Source of the DNA: Glycine soja
Taxonomy: Eukaryota; Streptophyta; Magnoliopsida; Fabales; Fabaceae
Assembly: GCF_004193775.1 (NCBI RefSeq)
Contig: NC_041019.1
Span: 9,596,204-9,660,203, forward strand
Reading direction: 5' to 3'
Length of the DNA: 64,000 bases
Shown: positions 59,171 to 64,000 of the stretch, piece by piece
How positions within the stretch are numbered: the stretch's first letter is position 1
How the letters are laid out: every line of letters begins with the position of its first letter
Notes under the pieces: model-generated
Database searches by the model: none
Told to the model about the DNA's origin: nothing
What the model saw: the letters and a program-made list of their open reading frames with translations, nothing else
Program-made: the position numbers and the translations under genes

Positions 59171-60835
59171 TATATACTCCATTAATTGTTACTTCTAGTC
59201 TTTTTATTGGGAATCTTTTGAGAGAAACTGTCTTCATCTTTTTTATAATAAGATTCACTCTGAATTGTTTAATGCATAATCCTTCGTCTCTAATTATAAG
59301 TTTTTTTTCAAAAATTTATTTATTCTTTTTTTGTAAGATTTTTTTAATTTTTAGATATATTGATTTTTTTTCTTACATATTTTAACTTAATTATTCTTTC
59401 TCTAAACAATAATAAAAAACAATTAAGAGGATAAAAAAAATAAGAAAATGATTATTTTGAAATGATAATACACATAATTGATAAATTTAATGTGATAAAT
59501 TAAATTAATTATTTTTTTTAAAGAATGTGAATTAATTGAAAGAGTTTTATAATTAGGAATGAAGAGAGTATTTCTTTTAAAATAAAAATATCCTTAGTGC
59601 AGATGGATTAATTGATTAGGTGACAACAGATTAAGAGAATGAAATTTCAATAAAGATAATTCTGAAACAAATTTATACAAAATGTTAATAAATTGAATAC
59701 ATTTTAAATTTCATAATTCTTATACACGTGAAGTATTTAAGAGAATCTTATATGTAAGACTACATAATATTTACCATAAGTTATTAGTCCAAATAGTATT
59801 TGTTAAGAAAGATTTTGAAATTAAGTTTTACAAATGAAAAAAAAAATGTAATTAAAAAGAAAAATTATATTGATGGTGGTCAATCATATTCTCTGGTACA
59901 AATTAACTAGTGACAAGATTGTACATACTTCACAGTTTACACTAATAATACGCTTATAAAAGTTCACTTAATATTTAATGAAAAAAGTGGAGATCCTTGT
60001 TAGTTGTTACTTTTTAAAGTGGAGATCCTTATAACAATAATTTCTTAATAAATAAAATGTATTTAAGTTTCAAATATTCTAATCTCAATTTTCATATTCT
60101 TCGAAAAACAATGTTATTTATACAATAATTTTTTTAACAATTCTTACCACATTCACTTTTTTGTATTTTTTTCTGATCACATAATTTATCGTATTGTTTT
60201 CTGTTAAGCAAGTGGTTAAGGGGTTCAAATTCCAAATCTTGTGTATGGAGAAAATCAGTTTGAAAAAGAGACAACCCACCCGCTTTAAGTCTTGATGAAC
60301 GATTGGAGATACTCCTTGCAATCATATACATATAAAAAATATACTCTCTTTTCTTAACTCTCTTACGTACTACTATAATATATCGTAAAAATTAGACTGA
60401 TAAAAAAATATATATCACAATTTTTTTATATCTTCCTTGTTAATAACTTGTAAAATATTGAGGTATACATATTTGCTGCGTGGAAAAGAATCTCTTGCTT
60501 TTGCCCATCAGTCAAGACAAAAAGGAACTACTTATGGATAAAAGTCTTAGAACGAAGCAAGAAATTAGTAGGCACACTATACCCAAAACAAAATTTTATT
60601 TTGAAAGAAGCATTAGCCAGTTATCAAATATCCATCCACAACCTTTCTCAGCTGTGTCCTACATAGACATGAGAATATATTCTAAATAAACAAGGAGATC
60701 GAAGTGGATAAAAAAATTCTTTCTCCAATCTTCAGGATTTTACCATAAAACCAATAGTAACTTGCACAAAATCAAACAGCATACGTAGGACATAGTTCTA
60801 ACTTAAGCTTGCATAACACCATCTTTTCTAATGCT
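59171..60835. other. AT-rich intergenic DNA
   Basis: AT-rich, no gene. A box B-like GGGGTTCAAATTCC at about 60217-60230 suggests a worn tRNA-derived repeat, but no box A was found. Confidence 0.4.
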
Positions 60836-61146
60836 TGTTTGTTGGTTTTTAGAGAATGAATGCAGTAAAAAAAAAAAAACAGAAATAAAATACTGAAGGA
60901 TATATACTTTGAAGGGAAACGAATTGGGAGAATGTTTTATTTAGTTGCAAACGTATACATTTATATATGCTGAAGAAAATAGAAAATAAACTAACTTAGA
61001 TAAATCAAAATTGCTTTCTCCTAAAGTTTAGGAACAACTTTCTAACAAATTGCAATAACTACTTTGATTAGGAGGACTTATTCAAAAACAGAAAAATTGA
61101 AAAGAAATAATGATCACGTTGTAGTCCAAAGCAGTTTCTTAATACT
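60836..61146 (-). repeat. Probable 3' LTR of the copia element
   Basis: Follows a purine-rich tract (aaacaaggagaag) after the RNase H stop. It has a TATA-like catatataaatg at about 60960-60971 and a T-rich end. It begins TATTAAG where TG is expected, so the end is mutated or misplaced. No other LTR copy is available for comparison. Confidence 0.45.
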
Positions 61147-61156
61147 TCTCCTTGTT

Positions 61157-61549
61157 TTAAGATCTGCAAAGTCCTAACTTCTGTTTGAGAAACTCGAACT
61201 TGCTAACTGGCAATTGCTTGGTAAATAAATCTACAACTTGGTTCTCTGTTTTGCAGTAGACAAGACTAACAGCTCCATCTTTCTGTACTTCTCTTACAAA
61301 GAACAACTTGATATTGAAATGCTTAGTTTTTCCATGAAAGACAGGATTGTGGGAAATAGCTATGGCAGCTTTGTTGTCAACAAGAATCTCAGTGCTCTCA
61401 TTCTGCTCCATGTTAAGATCAATCAACATTTTTTTTAGCCACAAAGCTTGATTAACAGCAGCTGCAACAGCAAAAAATTCAGCTTCTACTGTAGATTGAG
61501 CAACATTCTCTTGTTTTTTTTTAGCTCCATGAGAAGACACCTGATCCAA
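61157..61549 (-). pseudogene. Copia RNase H
   Basis: Contains STVEAEFFAVAAAVNQALWL, ILVDNKAAIAISHNPVFHGK and KTKHFNIKLFFVREV, the conserved RNase H segments, ending with LFTKQLPVSKFEFL near the C-terminus. It overlaps the RT frame by 29 bases in a different frame. Confidence 0.85.
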
Positions 61550-63101
61550 AGCTGAAATTGTACCCTGAAGTACTTCTCATATCATCAATTGAATCACCCC
61601 AGTCACTGTCAGAGAAGTCTATCAGCTTGAACTTTCCAGTTTTCTTGTACTTGATGCCAAAATTGCAAGTTCCTTTAACATATCTAATAACTCTTTTTGC
61701 AGCCTTGAGATGCATTTCACTTGCACAATGCATAAACCGAGACAAAATGCTTACAACATTTAGGATGTCAGGCTGAGTTGCTGAAAGGTACAACAAACAT
61801 CCAATCATGCTTCGGAAGTGTGTTTGATCTATCTTCTCGGTTCCATCTTCCTTGCAAAGCCTTTCCTTTTGATTCATCGGAGTGTTCATTTCTTTGCATT
61901 CTTCAAGTTTAAACTTCTTTAAAATCTCTTTGGCATACTTCTTTTGGCAGACAAAGACTTCATGTTCTCCTTGTTTAATTTCCATTCCAAGAAAGAATGT
62001 CATTAACCCAAGATCTGTCATCTCAAACACCACCATCATCTCTTTCTTGAACTTCTCTACAAGACTTGAATTGCTACCTGTCACATAAAGATCATCCACA
62101 TACAATGAAATGATAAGAATATCAGCTCCATCTATTTTGACATATAATGTTGACTTTGACAGACTTTTAGAAAACCCCAAGTTCAGCAAATGCTCATCTA
62201 TTCTGCTGTTCCATGCTCTTGGAGCTTGATTAAACCCATAATGGGCTTTCTTGAGAAGATAAACTTTATTTTCTTCTTCATCCTTTATAAAACCCTGAGG
62301 TTGCTCAACATAAATTTCTTCTTGTAGGAAGCCATTTAAAAATGCTGATTTAATGTCAAGTTGATAAATTCTCCAATTCTTCTGAGCAGCCACAGCAAGC
62401 AACAACCTGATGATGTCTAACCGAGCAACTGGAGCAAATGTTTCTGAGTAATTTACTCCAAACACTTGAGCGCAGCCCTTCACAACGAGTCTTGTCTTAT
62501 GTTTATTGATAGAACCATCAACATTAAGCTTTGTTCTGTACACCCATTTGACTCCAATCACATTCTTGTCTTGAGGTCTTTCTACAAGATGCCAAGTTTG
62601 GTTTTTCTCTATCATTGATAGCTCCTCCTTCATTACAGCAACCCAAACTTGATTTTTCTTGGCTTCTTCATAATTTTTAGGCTCACATACAACAATGTTA
62701 CATCTGTCATAGATATCAGAGAGCAGTCTAGTACCTCTAACAGGAACATCATCAACTAACTCATTCTGCCAACCTTCAATTTCGAAACTTGGTGCATGAA
62801 ATTTCAAGTTTAGATGTTCAGAGGCATGATTTTTCATCTTTGGATCATCCCAACTCCATTCTTCATCTTCTGCAAAGTGCACATCCCTACTAACAACAAT
62901 TTTTCCAGTTTGTGGTTGGAAGATTTTATAGGCTTTGCTTGTTGTACTGTAGCCTATAAAGATGCCTGGTGATGCTCTTTTATCCAGCTTATCTCTCTTG
63001 CTGGCTGGAACATGAGTAAAACACAAGCAACCAAATATTTTAAGAAATTTCAATGATGGTTTGTAACCATACCAGGCCTCAAATGGTGTTTGATTCATCA
63101 A
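61521..63101 (-). pseudogene. Copia reverse transcriptase
   Basis: 526 codons open, from the integrase C-terminal part (FEAWYGYKPSLKFLKIFGC) through the RT domain (WVYRTKLNVDGSINKHKTRL, QLDIKSAFLNGFLQEEIYVEQ) to the catalytic SLYVDDLYVTGS, so the YVDD loop is intact. Flanking frames are shifted, so no full polyprotein is possible. Confidence 0.9.
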
Positions 63102-63117
63102 TGCCTTCGTGGGAAGT

Positions 63118-63540
63118 CTATTTTGAAGAAAAACATGTGTTTGCTGCCTTCGCCCAGAACTTCTTTGGCAAATTCTTCTTATACAACATGCATCTTGTCA
63201 TCTCTAGTATATATCGATTTCTTCTCTCACTAACTCCATTTTGTTGTGGAGTATAGGGAGTGGTGAGTTGATGTTCAATGCTAGAATCTTCACAAAATAG
63301 GTTGAATTTTTCATATGTGTACTTTGTTCCATTGTCTGACCTCAAAATTTGAATTTTTAGACTGCTTTCATTCTTAACCTTGACTTTGAACTTCCAAAAT
63401 ATTTCAGCCACCTCTGATTTGTACTTGAAAAAAAAATCCAACACATTCTGGTGAAGTTATCAACAAATATAATGTAGTAAAGATTGCCTTTTAATGAAGG
63501 AGTTCTTTGTGGCCCTGCAACATCTGTGTGGATCAATTGC
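63118..63540 (-). pseudogene. Copia integrase core
   Basis: DDE-type residues are visible: the first Asp in LIHTDVAGP, the second in LRSDNGTKY and Glu in PQQNGVSERRNR. The frame shifts at an A-run near 63430, so the core is split over two frames. Confidence 0.85.
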
Positions 63541-64000
63541 AACTTTCTTGACGCTCTCCATGTTGCCTTTGGAAAAGGTTTTCTATTTTGCTTTCCAAAT
63601 TAACAGGCCTTGCAGATTGAAATTTGATCATTAAGCTCAAGAACATCAAGTGCCAACCCTTTTTCAGTTAGCTGCAATCCTTGTTGATGATAATGCTTGA
63701 GCCTCTTGTGCCAGACTTCTGCGAGATCTTCCTTGAGCGAGAAAACAGCTTGCTCCTCCTCCAATGGATTTAGAGTAAAACTTTTCCCTTTCATTTTCAC
63801 CTTGAAAATATCTTAACCAATTGCATCTTTTATCAAGCAATATTTGTCTTCAAAAACAACTTTAAATCCTCTATCAATCAATTGACCAACGCTTAGCAAA
63901 CTTTGGTCAATTTTAGGAACAAAGAGAACGTCAGGAATAAGCTTTGTGCCAGCATAGCTTGTGATTGCAACTGTCCCTTTTCCTCTAACTGAGATAGAAT
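63541..64000 (-). pseudogene. Copia gag-pre-integrase and protease end
   Basis: Integrase zinc-binding pattern is WHKRLKHYH with CKAC. A stop follows CKAC at about 63600 and another lies near 63815. Upstream text (GTKLIPDVLFVPKIDQSLLS) is the typical end of the copia protease region. Confidence 0.75.

Larger units (their letters stand above)
60836..64000 (-). mobile_element. Ty1/copia LTR retrotransposon, runs off window
   Basis: On the minus strand the order is end of protease (about 63830-64000), gag-pre-integrase (63600-63800), integrase core (63118-63540), RT (61521-63101), RNase H (61157-61549) and a probable 3' LTR (60836-61146). This is the protease-integrase-RT-RNase H order that defines copia. 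Stops near 63600 and 63815 and frame changes near 63430, 63110 and 61535 show it is defective. gag and the 5' LTR lie beyond 64000. Confidence 0.9.

Noticed and set aside
60118..60689. Short open frames in the right AT-rich region
   Set aside because: No conserved residues or splice signals; consistent with chance.

Overview
This is a plant nuclear window. It is AT-rich, with multi-exon genes and GT-AG introns, Ty1/copia and Ty3/gypsy remnants, a LINE, a Helitron, CACTA-type ends and many foldback elements. Repeated GTAATCGATTAC motifs, foldback families and protein similarity suggest a legume, most likely soybean (Glycine) or a close relative. The species call is inference.

Left part (1-19 kb). 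Minus-strand exon-like pieces of an unidentified gene (594-2546) are split by repeat DNA rich in GTAATCGATTAC. Next come a CACTA-type end (3050) and a broken Ty3/gypsy element (3157-5762). Three foldback elements with 9-bp target duplications lie at 6396-6867, 10901-11514 and 11896-12261, and an F-box pseudogene lies at 8110-9105. The only clearly intact single-copy gene here is a five-exon GDSL esterase/lipase on the minus strand (13198-16248, 359 aa).

Middle (19-28.4 kb). A segment of about 1.85 kb carrying a copia gag fragment occurs twice in direct orientation. The first copy is interrupted by a 5,085-bp non-autonomous Helitron (20479-25563). The second copy keeps the uninterrupted A|T target, so both element ends are fixed to the base. 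The Helitron carries decayed RPA1-like and B3-like gene pieces.

Right part (27.7-59.2 kb). A block of about 15 kb is tandemly duplicated. Each unit has, on the minus strand, the 3' half of a lipid A 4'-kinase (LpxK-like) gene and, on the plus strand, a nine-exon bromodomain gene of the plant BRD1/BRD2/BRD13 type. The two bromodomain genes look intact (867 and 857 aa). Both LpxK-like copies are broken, by different lesions. Later insertions separate the units: a LINE, a 971-bp foldback and a 582-bp promoter insertion in unit A; a CACTA-like end, a 40-bp minisatellite, an intron insertion and a hAT-like element in unit B. A Ty1/copia pol region on the minus strand runs off the right edge (about 60.8-64.0 kb).

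Expected products are one secreted GDSL hydrolase and two near-identical chromatin-associated bromodomain proteins. Most of the rest is mobile-element DNA whose nesting allows events to be ordered: the 1.85-kb duplication came before the Helitron insertion, and the LpxK/BRD duplication came before the unit-specific insertions.
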